In this document: positions 14,551-20,831 of the stretch, piece after piece | Layout of the letters: each line of letters begins with the position of its first letter | Numbering within the stretch: position 1 is the stretch's first letter | Virus record (IMG/VR): IMGVR_UViG_3300046011_003262 | Coordinates: 1 to 37,885 of that record | Source of the DNA: a virus | Reading direction: 5' to 3' (one strand) | DNA: 37,885 nucleotides | The notes under the pieces: generated by a model | The model's input: only the letters and a program-made list of their open reading frames with translations | Databases searched by the model: none | Told to the model about the DNA's origin: nothing | Position numbers and translations under genes: made by a program

Positions 14551-14723
14551 CACGCCTCCAGAGCTGCCGCAACAGCTTCAAGCGTTGCGATTGTTGGGTT
14601 TGCAGTTCCTGCTTTAATAGCAAGCAGCGTATTGTAAGCAACTCCTGTTTTTCTTGAGACTTCCATCAGGTTTGCAGTTTTGAGTTTTTCGCTGATTTCT
14701 TGATACGCTTTCGATATATTCAT
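14550..14723 (-). CDS. XRE/Cro-like regulator
   Basis: 57 residues, essentially one XRE helix-turn-helix: 'ANLMEVSRKTGVAYNTLLAIKAGTANPTIATLEAVAAALE'. The ATG at 14723 has GGAG 8 bases upstream; the longer frame to 14765 crosses the promoter. As the first gene of the leftward early operon it is placed to repress its own and the divergent rightward promoter through the operator near 14757-14778. No larger CI-like partner is present, so it is more likely a timing regulator than a lysogeny switch. Confidence 0.85.
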   Translation of the reverse strand: MNISKAYQEISEKLKTANLMEVSRKTGVAYNTLLAIKAGTANPTIATLEAVAAALEA

Positions 14724-14741
14724 TTTATTGGCTCCATTGTG

Positions 14742-14771
14742 TTGACATTGCCAGTGTATACGCATTATATT
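14742..14771 (+). promoter_or_regulatory. Rightward early promoter
   Basis: TTGACA (14742-14747), 18-bp spacer, TATATT (14766-14771). A near-consensus sigma70 promoter 28 bp before the exonuclease ATG, and the strongest promoter match in the window. Confidence 0.8.
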
Positions 14772-14782
14772 GCATACGTCAA
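14755..14782 (-). promoter_or_regulatory. Leftward early promoter, overlapping the rightward one
   Basis: Minus strand: TTGACG (14782-14777), 16-bp spacer, TATACA (14760-14755). It overlaps the rightward promoter face to face, so polymerase binding at one should exclude the other. Confidence 0.6.
14757..14778. promoter_or_regulatory. Candidate operator of the XRE regulator
   Basis: Imperfect inverted repeat TATACGCA-TTATAT-TGCATACG spanning the -10 boxes of both divergent promoters. Size and position suit an XRE dimer site; binding is inferred only. Confidence 0.5.
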
Positions 14783-14798
14783 CAACAACGGAGGAAGC

Positions 14799-15647
14799 AT
14801 GAACATAATCACTTATGAAGAGTTAACGCCAGAGCTGGCGCGGTTAGGATGCCTTGTGACTGGTATGCCAAATGACGCTTATCACGCATATGAAGGCATC
14901 AGCAAATCTGGCCTTGACCTGATTGCTCGCAGTCCAGCGCACTACGCATACAGAGCGGCATCAGAGCCGTCACGCGCAATGGTTATCGGCAGCGCAACGC
15001 ATGCAGCAATATTAGAGCCTGAGCAGTTCGATAAACAATACATGCTACTGCGTGACGTAACAGACCGCCGTAGCTCAGTTTACAAACAAGCTGCGGAGCA
15101 ATTTGGAGCTGACAACGTATTGACCGGCACTGAAGCGGATTCAGTTATCGGTATGCGCGAATCAGTGCGACTGAACAGCACAGCAGTTGAACTGTTAGAC
15201 GCCGAAGGCTACGTAGAGGTTGCAGCGTTTGCTACAGATCCAATCACCGGCGTTTTGGTCAAGTGCAAATTTGACAAGCTGCTGAAAGAACTGCGCTCAG
15301 TTGATTTAAAGACAACACAAGACCTGCGCGACTTTGCGAAGTCAGTAGCAAACTATCGTTACCACGTACAGCAAGCGTACTACTCCGATGTGTTTGCATG
15401 GGCGACTGGTTTGCAGCTAGAGTCTTTCGACTTTCTGGCGGTTGAGAAAGATGCCCCAAACGCAAGCAAGGTATTCAGGCTTGATACGCCGTCAATAGAC
15501 TATGGCCGCAAGCTGTACCGGCAGGCGCTTGATTTGTACGCAGAGTGCTTAACACATAACGAATGGCCAATGCCGGCAGGTGATTTGGAATACATCACAC
15601 TGCCATCATGGGCTGCAGATCCAGAACAATACGAAGGGGAATTTTAA
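14799..15647 (+). CDS. PD-(D/E)XK exonuclease (RecE/DUF3799-like)
   Basis: 282 residues from the ATG at 14799 (GGAGGAA just upstream). Typical elements: 'AYHAYEGISKSGLDLIARSPAHYAYR' (substrate-side helix), 'GSATHAAILEPEQF', 'VKCKFDKLLKELRSVDLKTTQD' holding the catalytic D and D-x-K, and 'YRYHVQQAYYSDVFAWATG' (the Q-x-x-x-Y region). This family degrades one strand of linear dsDNA 5'-3' to feed an annealing protein. First gene of the rightward early operon, followed at once (TAATG) by a recombination accessory gene and SSB. Confidence 0.9.
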   Translation: MNIITYEELTPELARLGCLVTGMPNDAYHAYEGISKSGLDLIARSPAHYAYRAASEPSRAMVIGSATHAAILEPEQFDKQYMLLRDVTDRRSSVYKQAAEQFGADNVLTGTEADSVIGMRESVRLNSTAVELLDAEGYVEVAAFATDPITGVLVKCKFDKLLKELRSVDLKTTQDLRDFAKSVANYRYHVQQAYYSDVFAWATGLQLESFDFLAVEKDAPNASKVFRLDTPSIDYGRKLYRQALDLYAECLTHNEWPMPAGDLEYITLPSWAADPEQYEGEF

Positions 15648-16243
15648 TGGCTAATTTCATGCAGACGCTTGAAGCAAAGTCAGACCAGCTTAACGCGACT
15701 GATATCATGGGGATTGATTTGGTTATCCGCATCCGTGATGCAGTTCTGACTGGAAGCAAAGAACAGCCACTGTCTATCTATTTCGATGGCGACAACAACC
15801 GGCCATGGAAACCAAGCAAAGGCATGCGCCGTGTGTTGGCTGCAGCGTGGGGGCCAGATACAGACAGCTTAATTGGTAAATCAGTTCAACTGCACTTTGA
15901 CCCATCAGTTAAGTACGCAGGCAAGGAAGTTGGCGGAATCCGCATTAAGGCAATGTCTGACATCGACAAACGCGGCATTGTCGTCGTTGAAACTATCAAC
16001 CGGCAGAATCGGATCCCTCTGCAGATTGCTTATCTGAGTACGGAGCGCCCAGCATATCCGGCAGACAAGTTTAATGCAGCGATGCAAACAATGGCTGGAT
16101 ACATGCAATCCGGCAAGATGACACTTCAGCAAGTGATTGCCAAGTGCCAGGAAACCGGCCAACTGTCACAAGAACAACTTGCGCAACTCGAAGCGGCGGC
16201 GCCAGTAGTAATCGAATCACATGAAGAAGAGCCGGAGCTGTAA
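15647..16243 (+). CDS. Conserved recombination-module protein
   Basis: 198 residues from ATG 15647, overlapping the exonuclease stop by one base, with AAGGGGA upstream. The segment 'RPWKPSKGMRRVLAAAWGPD...GKSVQLHFDPSVKYAGKEVGGIRIKAMSDI' belongs to a recurring phage protein type that sits next to exonuclease/annealing and SSB genes and whose function is not established; an OB-like fold has the right look. The C-terminus is acidic (ESHEEEPEL). No RecT, Erf or Rad52-type annealase is seen elsewhere, so this protein is the candidate annealing partner by position only. Confidence 0.75.
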   Translation: MANFMQTLEAKSDQLNATDIMGIDLVIRIRDAVLTGSKEQPLSIYFDGDNNRPWKPSKGMRRVLAAAWGPDTDSLIGKSVQLHFDPSVKYAGKEVGGIRIKAMSDIDKRGIVVVETINRQNRIPLQIAYLSTERPAYPADKFNAAMQTMAGYMQSGKMTLQQVIAKCQETGQLSQEQLAQLEAAAPVVIESHEEEPEL

Positions 16244-16271
16244 TAGCTCAGCAAAACAGAGGTAATAAATA

Positions 16272-16739
16272 ATGGCAACAACAGTAACAGGAAAGCTAAA
16301 CAAGGCTGCATCACAATTTCAGGCTGGCGATTCGACTGGCTTTGGCGTTCGTTTAGGCGTTAAGCATTACGACCGCGAAACAAAATCTGACGCATGGACA
16401 AATTACGAAGCAGTTGTATTTGCGAAAGCTCCGGCGCAAGTGAAGTTTTATCAAGAAACGCTAGTCGAAGGCGCGATTATTGAAGTGTCAGGCGACAAGA
16501 CGAGAATCCGCCAATTCCAAGGCAATAACGGACTTAGCCTGTCGATTGAGATTCTGGACGCTAAACTTGGCGTAGTGTATGCGCCGCAGCAAGCACAACA
16601 AGCCGCACCAGCGCAACGTCAACAACCAACACAGCCAGCCAGACAAGCTCCGCCGCAGGGTTATCAGGGCGCTATGCCGCAGCAGAATCGCGGACCAATG
16701 GAGCCGCCGATTGATTTTGATGACGACATTCCATTCTAA
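16272..16739 (+). CDS. ssb: Single-stranded DNA-binding protein
   Basis: 155 residues: an OB-fold-like N-terminal domain (about 1-105) with 'YEAVVFAKAPAQVKFYQETLVEGAIIEVSGDKTRIRQF', a Gln/Pro-rich linker (PQQAQQAAPAQRQQPTQ...), and the diagnostic acidic tip ending DFDDDIPF that recruits partner proteins. Placed after the exonuclease in a three-gene recombination and replication group. AGAGGT lies upstream of the ATG. Sequence of the OB part is divergent from bacterial SSB, as common in phages. Confidence 0.9.
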   Translation: MATTVTGKLNKAASQFQAGDSTGFGVRLGVKHYDRETKSDAWTNYEAVVFAKAPAQVKFYQETLVEGAIIEVSGDKTRIRQFQGNNGLSLSIEILDAKLGVVYAPQQAQQAAPAQRQQPTQPARQAPPQGYQGAMPQQNRGPMEPPIDFDDDIPF

Positions 16740-16800
16740 CAACAACCAGCGCCCTCGCGGCGCTACTCATCTGACCAGTGAAATAATTTAATTAACTAGC

Positions 16801-16828
16801 TTTACTTATTCAACCACGCTGATATATT
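16801..16828 (+). promoter_or_regulatory. Possible promoter for accessory gene block
   Basis: TTTACT (16801-16806), 16-bp spacer, TATATT (16823-16828), in an AT-rich stretch after the SSB gene. A hairpin (16748-16764) without a T-run lies before it. Weak -35, so only a candidate. Confidence 0.35.
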
Positions 16829-16873
16829 TAAATCATGAACAGCGGCATGGTGCCGGTGAGTGAGGATAGAAAG

Positions 16874-17050
16874 ATGCCAATGAAAAAAGATGAGCGCAAG
16901 CAAGAGTACGTCAGAATTATGAAATTAATGCTAGAAGGCGAGCACCAGAAAGCATTTGATGCGCTTGCAAGCATGTGTGGAACCGATACGGGCCTATTTT
17001 GGCTGGTTGATTATGATGCGGCAGTCAAAGCCCTGGCTGCAAAGAAATAG
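16874..17050 (+). CDS. Small hypothetical protein (58 residues)
   Basis: The ATG at 16874 has GAGG 8 bases upstream; earlier in-frame ATGs at 16835 and 16847 lack a site. The product starts MPMKKDERKQEYVRIMKLML and is helical and charged, with 'CGTDTGLFWLVDYDAAVKALAAKK' at the end. No recognised family. First gene of the accessory block after SSB. Confidence 0.6.
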   Translation: MPMKKDERKQEYVRIMKLMLEGEHQKAFDALASMCGTDTGLFWLVDYDAAVKALAAKK

Positions 17051-17116
17051 CAGGCTTCTCAGCCCGTACAATAACAACCCGCCGCCAGTCGGTTACTGGC
17101 AATTAACGGAGGAACA

Positions 17117-17467
17117 ATGAAACAACTAGCATCATATTTTGGAGTATCGCTAAGCGCTGCTTACAAATGGAGCGCTGAAACAATACGGCGCAAGACTATC
17201 ATCATGGAGTCAGGAGCTGAGCCACAAATCATCAAGCTGATTGGTGAGATTAGTCAGCTGTGTTACATCTTTGATTGTAAGCATGTTGAAGGTGATAAGT
17301 GGCTAAAACATGCTGACATTTCTTTCAGCAATGATTGGCTTAGCTTAAAAATAACTCAGCCGCATGGTCGCACAATATTCAGCTTGTCGCCAATCAACCT
17401 TAACTTATCAACCGCAGTCGCAGAGCTGCAGAAAGTTAAACAGACTTTAGAGTCATTTATTTACTAA
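17117..17467 (+). CDS. HTH-type small regulator-like protein
   Basis: 116 residues. The first 25 (MKQLASYFGVSLSAAYKWSA...) have a plain helix-turn-helix pattern, 'LASYFGVSLSAAYKW', as in Cro/excisionase-like proteins. The rest is a soluble alpha/beta domain ending 'LQKVKQTLESFIY'. GGAGGAACA precedes the ATG. Upstream is a GCCAGT/ACTGGC hairpin (17084-17100) without a T-run. DNA binding is inferred. Confidence 0.65.
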   Translation: MKQLASYFGVSLSAAYKWSAETIRRKTIIMESGAEPQIIKLIGEISQLCYIFDCKHVEGDKWLKHADISFSNDWLSLKITQPHGRTIFSLSPINLNLSTAVAELQKVKQTLESFIY

Positions 17468-17481
17468 TAAGGGGAATGAAA

Positions 17482-18156
17482 ATGAAATACAAATTTACAG
17501 GGAAAACAAAATTACACCTCGGGCACACACTGCATCAGATCGTATGCGTCACTGCGTTTGCACATATTTCCTCCGGCGAAATTGGCGGGTGGATTGAAAA
17601 AGAAGAAAATTTGAGCCAGTCCGACAGTGCTTGGGTGCACGGCAATGCTCGTGTGCAAGGCGATGCTCGTGTGTACGGCAATGCTCGTGTGCAAGGCGAT
17701 GCTCGTGTGTACGGCGATGCTCATGTGTACGGCAATGCTCGTGTGCAAGGCGATGCTCGTGTGTACGGCGATGCTCATGTGCACGGCAATGCTCGTGTGT
17801 ACGGCGATGCTCATGTGTACGGCAATGCTCGTGTGTACGGCAATGCTCATGTGCACGGCGATGCTCATGTGTACGGCGATGCTCATGTGTACGGCAATGC
17901 TCGTGTGTTAATTGGTCAGTACAAAGTAAAAGATGTTTGCTTATTGCAAGTTCAAGGCTCCAAGCATCCGGTGTTCAGCCCCGATTTTGTTCACATTAAA
18001 ATTGGTTGCCAAAAGCGCACGCCGCGAGACTGGCAAGAAAATTTTGAATCGGTAGGTAGATTAAATGATTATTCTGATGAGCAGATTGTCGAATATAAGC
18101 TGTACATTGATTTGTTTTCTGCTGTTATTTCAGAGCATCAACAGAAGCAGGTATAG
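17482..18156 (+). CDS. Hexapeptide-repeat left-handed beta-helix protein
   Basis: 224 residues. Residues about 53-142 are 15 perfect-length hexapeptides G(N/D)A(R/H)V(Y/Q/H), each a face of a left-handed beta-helix, so about five turns. They are flanked by an N-terminal cap (ISSGEIGGWIEKEENL) and a C-terminal domain (LIGQYKVKDVCLLQVQ... and 'RDWQENFESVG...YSDEQIVEYK'). Such 'GNARVYGDAxVYG' proteins recur in phages and prophages with unknown function. The ATG at 17482 has GGGGA 6 bases upstream, better than 17476. The DNA is an 18-bp tandem repeat (17641-17910), prone to unit gain and loss. Confidence 0.85.
   Translation: MKYKFTGKTKLHLGHTLHQIVCVTAFAHISSGEIGGWIEKEENLSQSDSAWVHGNARVQGDARVYGNARVQGDARVYGDAHVYGNARVQGDARVYGDAHVHGNARVYGDAHVYGNARVYGNAHVHGDAHVYGDAHVYGNARVLIGQYKVKDVCLLQVQGSKHPVFSPDFVHIKIGCQKRTPRDWQENFESVGRLNDYSDEQIVEYKLYIDLFSAVISEHQQKQV
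17641..17910 (+). repeat. 18-bp tandem repeat, 15 units
   Basis: Fifteen 18-bp units of GGC(A/G)AtGCTC(G/A)tGTGyAn type, varying at codons 2 (AAT/GAT), 4 (CGT/CAT) and 6 (TAC/CAA/CAC/TTA). Variation is confined to those codons, with some multi-unit blocks repeated in order, as expected from duplication of blocks. Because the unit length is a multiple of three and stop-free, several other frames are also open through it; they are artefacts. Confidence 0.95.
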
Positions 18157-18196
18157 GCCGGTTGAGTTGTACGGCACTTTTAATGGAGTGCTACAA

Positions 18197-18421
18197 ATGA
18201 CAAACTTTATTGACTACCACAAACCAGACACACGGAAGGGCGAGCTAATGAAACAGGATAAACCTTTAATCGACTACGCAAACCACAAGCGCTGCGACGA
18301 TGATTTACGGCTGGCTGATCGTTTAGCTACTGCATCAAAGTATATCGGAATTGGTTTGTTTTGCTTTGTCGCTTGGTTTGTGATTCTGGATTTAACTTTT
18401 AAAGCTTTGGAGATGATGTGA
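18197..18421 (+). CDS. Small single-pass membrane protein
   Basis: 74 residues from ATG 18197 (GGAG 8 bases upstream). An inner ATG at 18248 with AAGGG 7 bases upstream would give 57 residues and is a fair alternative. The soluble part is charged (KQDKPLIDYANHKRCDDDLRLADRL); near the C-terminus is one membrane helix (KYIGIGLFCFVAWFVILDL). The stop overlaps the YopX ATG (TGATG). Function unknown. Confidence 0.65.
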   Translation: MTNFIDYHKPDTRKGELMKQDKPLIDYANHKRCDDDLRLADRLATASKYIGIGLFCFVAWFVILDLTFKALEMM

Positions 18422-18807
18422 TGAATCGAGTGATTAAGTTCGAATTTTTGTATCGAGGCATGCCGTACAGTTTTGAAAATCAGGAGCGCCCTTGGTTTAA
18501 AAAACACTACACACTAGGTCAGTTGATTGATAGCAAGTTACCTGAATTGTCTGACGTTCATGCATTTTCTGAGCTGGTGGCCAAGCGTCAATTCATTGGC
18601 CTTTGCGACAAAAACGGCGTTGAGATTTATGAGGGAGATATTTGTGTTTGGTACATCAATAATCTAGAAAGGCTTGGTGAAGTTTATTATCACGACCAGT
18701 CTTTTGAAATGCGCTCACCATCCCTTGGTTATATCGGATGGGATGCTAATCGCGGCGAGATAAAAGTCATCGGCAACGTCTACCAAAATCCGGAGCTACT
18801 AAAATGA
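18421..18807 (+). CDS. YopX family protein
   Basis: 128 residues with the YopX core: 'AKRQFIGLCDKNGVEIYEGDICVW...GEVYYHDQSFEM...GEIKVIGNVYQNPELLK', closely matching the family motif 'FTGLxDKNGxxIYEGDI ... VIGNxYENPELL'. YopX proteins are common small phage and prophage proteins of unknown function with an SH3-like beta barrel. Start chosen at 18421 (GGAG 8 bases upstream). ATGA overlap with the next gene. Confidence 0.92.
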   Translation: MNRVIKFEFLYRGMPYSFENQERPWFKKHYTLGQLIDSKLPELSDVHAFSELVAKRQFIGLCDKNGVEIYEGDICVWYINNLERLGEVYYHDQSFEMRSPSLGYIGWDANRGEIKVIGNVYQNPELLK

Positions 18808-19016
18808 CCCCACTATCAGAAGCAAAATGCGAGCTGTCAAACTGCCGCAATCGTGACCAGCTTTATAACAAGCTCAGCAGCCTTTGCGAGCAGGCTGGTT
18901 ATCAGTATGACTACAATCGCAGCATGGGCAGCAACGCACGATGTGCGGCGGAGTCGATGCGATATGGCGTGGCTGAGTTGATTAAGATGGCAGAGAAGAT
19001 TGAGGAAAGATTATGA
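18804..19016 (+). CDS. Small hypothetical protein (70 residues)
   Basis: Starts in ATGA overlap with YopX and ends in ATGA overlap with the next tiny gene. The product (MTPLSEAKCELSNCRNRDQL...) is helical and charged, with three cysteines and no membrane segment. Not recognised. Confidence 0.65.
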   Translation: MTPLSEAKCELSNCRNRDQLYNKLSSLCEQAGYQYDYNRSMGSNARCAAESMRYGVAELIKMAEKIEERL

Positions 19017-19144
19017 TCACTTTCGGATTTGCAATTGCAGAGCACTTTATAGGCGCAAATTTTAGCGGATGGCTGTACGTGCTGCCCGTGCTCATGGACC
19101 TTGCGCTAATAGGTCGCGCATCAGTTGTTGCGGTGAAGAAATGA
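19013..19144 (+). CDS. Tiny hydrophobic protein (43 residues)
   Basis: ATG 19013 to TGA 19144, GAGG 7 bases upstream, ATGA overlaps on both sides. The product MITFGFAIAEHFIGANFSGW continues LYVLPVLMDLALIGRASVVAVKK: mostly hydrophobic, with a likely membrane helix in the second half and a basic end. First of four tiny hydrophobic or membrane proteins in a row. Confidence 0.6.
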   Translation: MITFGFAIAEHFIGANFSGWLYVLPVLMDLALIGRASVVAVKK

Positions 19145-19305
19145 CCATCCGCACAATCCTATCCGCAATCGCGCAGCTCCTGTTTTGGACTGCGTGTTTT
19201 GCGGCGGTGATATGGTCACTGACCAATGTTTATGTGTTTGTTGTCGTTGCGTTGTTAGTGTTTGTTTTCTGCATGGTTGGTATTTATGGAGAGGATGAGC
19301 AATGA
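19141..19305 (+). CDS. Small two-helix membrane protein
   Basis: 54 residues from ATG 19141, in ATGA overlap with the gene before. Two close membrane helices, roughly 'ILSAIAQLLFWTACFAAVIW' and 'VYVFVVVALLVFVFCMVGIY', separated by only a few residues (SLTN), then an acidic tail (GEDEQ). Could be a single bent hairpin. The longer frame to 19069 is rejected because it overlaps the previous gene deeply. Confidence 0.65.
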   Translation: MTIRTILSAIAQLLFWTACFAAVIWSLTNVYVFVVVALLVFVFCMVGIYGEDEQ

Positions 19306-19421
19306 AAGGTAAGGTGATGTTCTTTTGTGCGGCTCTTGCGGTATTACTTGCCTGTATTGGCGAGTTCGGGCTGTCTGCTTTGTATGGCTTCTTTTTTGGT
19401 TATTTGTGGGGGATGGATTAA
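19302..19421 (+). CDS. Tiny membrane protein (39 residues)
   Basis: ATG 19302, GGAGAGG 7 bases upstream, ATGA overlap with the gene before, TAA directly followed by the next ATG. Product MKGKVMFFCAALAVLLACIG then EFGLSALYGFFFGYLWGMD: a membrane helix or signal-like N-terminus with a second aromatic hydrophobic stretch. A signal peptide with 'LLAC' resembling a lipobox is possible but the spacing to the N-terminus is ordinary, so a lipoprotein cannot be excluded. Confidence 0.6.
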   Translation: MKGKVMFFCAALAVLLACIGEFGLSALYGFFFGYLWGMD

Positions 19422-19574
19422 ATGAGCGATACAACATTCTGGTCGGATTTCATCCTGACATTATTTGCTGTAGCTTTATCGGTGCTTTATGCCATGAATT
19501 ACCCTGGCGAAGCAAAAAAGAAGCCTAGAAAGGCGAAACGTGATTTTAAGCGGGAATGGGAGGAGATAGGATGA
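19422..19574 (+). CDS. Small membrane-anchored basic protein (50 residues)
   Basis: ATG 19422, stop in ATGA overlap with the next gene. N-terminal membrane helix (SDFILTLFAVALSVLYAM) followed by a strongly basic tail (AKKKPRKAKRDFKREWEE). The architecture suggests a cytoplasmic basic tail held at the membrane. Not recognised. Confidence 0.6.
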   Translation: MSDTTFWSDFILTLFAVALSVLYAMNYPGEAKKKPRKAKRDFKREWEEIG

Positions 19575-19846
19575 AAACACAATCAAAAATGACTCAGCTG
19601 ATTCTGCAGCAGCCTGTGACGCTGACCAATAAGCAGGTGGCAGAGTTGTTGGGCACTACCGCTGATTGCGTCAGGCTGGCACGGTATCGTTACGGACTAC
19701 CGGTGCCGAAGCGTGACAAAGGCTATGCCGAAAAGATTGCTGCAAAGTTTGGCTGTATCGATGCTAAAGCAGTTGCCGCTGAGATTGGCTGCAGCCCGAT
19801 TTATGTGCGTCAGGTGTGGAGGCAAATTAGAAATGCTGCCAATTGA
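19571..19846 (+). CDS. Tandem-HTH protein 1 (candidate late regulator)
   Basis: 91 residues from ATG 19571, GGGAGGAGAT upstream. Two helix-turn-helix-like units: 'TNKQVAELLGTTADCVRLARYRYG' and 'DAKAVAAEIGCSPIYVRQVWRQIRN'. The C-terminal unit resembles that of the next gene ('VA.E.GC....V....' and both proteins end AAN), so the two may be paralogs. As the penultimate gene of the early operon it is a candidate activator of the palindromic late promoters; no direct evidence. Confidence 0.75.
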   Translation: MKTQSKMTQLILQQPVTLTNKQVAELLGTTADCVRLARYRYGLPVPKRDKGYAEKIAAKFGCIDAKAVAAEIGCSPIYVRQVWRQIRNAAN

Positions 19847-20105
19847 AACTCAAAATATGATTGCTAGCGCATACGCAAGCGGGATGCCACTAAAGGTCAT
19901 ATCAAGCAAGTATGGGTGTGAAGCATCAACGGCATGCTGCATAGCCAAGCGCAAGGGAGTTAAATTAAGAAAGCAAGGGGGAAGCGTCAGGCATAAAAGA
20001 ATACTTGAGCTTCTGTCGTCAGGGATGCGCGCCATTGACGTTGCAAATGAAGTGGGCTGCGCATTGCAGACTGTGTACAACGCAAAGAAGAGAGCCGCTA
20101 ATTAG
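19833..20105 (+). CDS. Tandem-HTH protein 2 (candidate late regulator)
   Basis: 90 residues from ATG 19833 (GGAGG 10 bases upstream), overlapping the gene before by 14 bp. Two HTH units: 'ASGMPLKVISSKYGCEASTACCIAKRKG' and 'SSGMRAIDVANEVGCALQTVYNAKKRA'. Each has the plan of homeodomain-like or resolvase-type HTHs. Small basic proteins encoded last in an early operon are often late-gene activators. The final codons and stop lie within the palindromic terminator 20093-20110. Confidence 0.75.
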   Translation: MLPIETQNMIASAYASGMPLKVISSKYGCEASTACCIAKRKGVKLRKQGGSVRHKRILELLSSGMRAIDVANEVGCALQTVYNAKKRAAN

Positions 20106-20110
20106 CGGCT
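20093..20110. terminator. Bidirectional palindromic terminator between convergent operons
   Basis: AGCCGCTAATTAGCGGCT is a perfect 18-bp palindrome. Plus-strand transcripts leave it into TTTTCT, minus-strand ones into CTCTTCTTT. The stop codons of the convergent genes (20103-20105 plus, 20098-20100 minus) lie inside it, and it encodes Ala-Ala-Asn-stop on both strands. Confidence 0.85.
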
Positions 20111-20577
20111 TTTCTGGCTGCGTTGTATTCTGCGTTGCAGTTAATCAGAGCTATTCGATTTCTGTCAGCTTCTGCTGCGTAGACTCCCGCCAATCGGTCA
20201 GACTCTTCAAGCATCCTTCCCAGCACAAGTCTGTCGGTTGCGGCGCTTGCGCTGATGCGGAGAGTGGAGGGATCACCATTTTCGGGCATGGCTTTAATTC
20301 TGTTGAGTTGCTCGCGCATCCTGCTAGCAGAAGCGTCGGCAGCAGCCAAAGCGGATTGGTGTTTATCTTGTAAATCTTTTGCAGTCTTGTAAGCATGCTC
20401 AAGCTCCACGGTTAGTCGTTTCTGTTTGTTTTGTACTTCTTCAATCGCTTTTTGGTTGGCCATGGCATCTTCTGCCATATGCGCAGACCATTTGGACTGC
20501 CACTGCCAATCAGCGACTTTGTAGCCGCCGAGCGACGCAACAACGATAGCGCCGGCCATTAGGTAGTATTTAATCAT
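20098..20577 (-). CDS. Rz-like i-spanin
   Basis: 159 residues: one N-terminal membrane helix (YYLMAGAIVVASLGGYKVADW) and a long periplasmic coiled coil (about 40-100: 'NQKAIEEVQNKQKRLTVELEHAYKTAKDLQDKHQ'), the Rz plan. It joins inner and outer membranes with the lipoprotein encoded inside it (20151-20396) and acts last in lysis. The start overlaps the holin gene stop by ATGA. Last gene of the late operon. Confidence 0.87.
   Translation of the reverse strand: MIKYYLMAGAIVVASLGGYKVADWQWQSKWSAHMAEDAMANQKAIEEVQNKQKRLTVELEHAYKTAKDLQDKHQSALAAADASASRMREQLNRIKAMPENGDPSTLRISASAATDRLVLGRMLEESDRLAGVYAAEADRNRIALINCNAEYNAARKAAN
20151..20396 (-). CDS. Rz1-like o-spanin lipoprotein, nested in Rz
   Basis: 81 residues in a different frame wholly inside the Rz-like gene. 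ATG 20396 has GGAG 7 bases upstream. The N-terminal signal ends in a lipobox, 'LLPTLLLAGC', with the acylated Cys at residue 27; the mature part is proline-rich at the start (KPCPKMVIPPLSASAQAPQP), as in Rz1. The nested Rz/Rz1 arrangement is well known from lambda-like phages and indicates a Gram-negative host. Confidence 0.87.
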   Translation of the reverse strand: MLTRLQKIYKINTNPLWLLPTLLLAGCASNSTELKPCPKMVIPPLSASAQAPQPTDLCWEGCLKSLTDWRESTQQKLTEIE

Positions 20578-20831
20578 GCGTCGTCGTCCTTAAGGTTGGC
20601 TTTGTGCATGCCGTTGATGGATTGCCATATCTGCACGATTAAAGCCGCCGCAATCGCGCCATAAGCCATCGCAGCTTGAGTTGCATCTAAGCCCTTCAGA
20701 TTATCAACAATGCGCCATAGAAGCGCCTGAGAGCTTACAACAAGGCATATTTGCACAATCCTCATCTGCCTAAGCGTGACATGCAAAGGTTGTGACCACA
20801 TGAAGCCAAAAACAGCTTTAAATGCGTCCAT
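20574..20831 (-). CDS. Predicted holin
   Basis: 85 residues with two likely membrane segments (about 'IVQICLVVSSQALLWRIV' and 'AAMAYGAIAAALIVQIW') and a charged C-terminus (HKANLKDDDA). Sits between lysozyme and spanin genes, the classic holin place; it overlaps lysozyme by 14 bp. Holins form the membrane holes that time lysis. The opening MDAFKAVFGFMWSQPLHVTL recalls some proteobacterial phage holins. Confidence 0.75.
   Translation of the reverse strand: MDAFKAVFGFMWSQPLHVTLRQMRIVQICLVVSSQALLWRIVDNLKGLDATQAAMAYGAIAAALIVQIWQSINGMHKANLKDDDA

Noticed and set aside
16748-16764. Hairpin AGCGCC/GGCGCT after SSB as terminator
   Set aside because: Good stem but no T-run on either strand, so not a convincing intrinsic terminator.
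17084-17100. Hairpin GCCAGT/ACTGGC before the HTH gene as terminator
   Set aside because: No T-run follows; it may affect the ribosome site only.
17641-17910. Possible CRISPR array
   Set aside because: Units are contiguous 18-mers without spacers and encode protein.
17512-17999. Three other long open frames through the 18-bp repeats, on both strands
   Set aside because: A stop-free repeat of a multiple of three leaves all these frames open; the products are low-complexity and only the frame at 17482 has flanking domains and a ribosome site.
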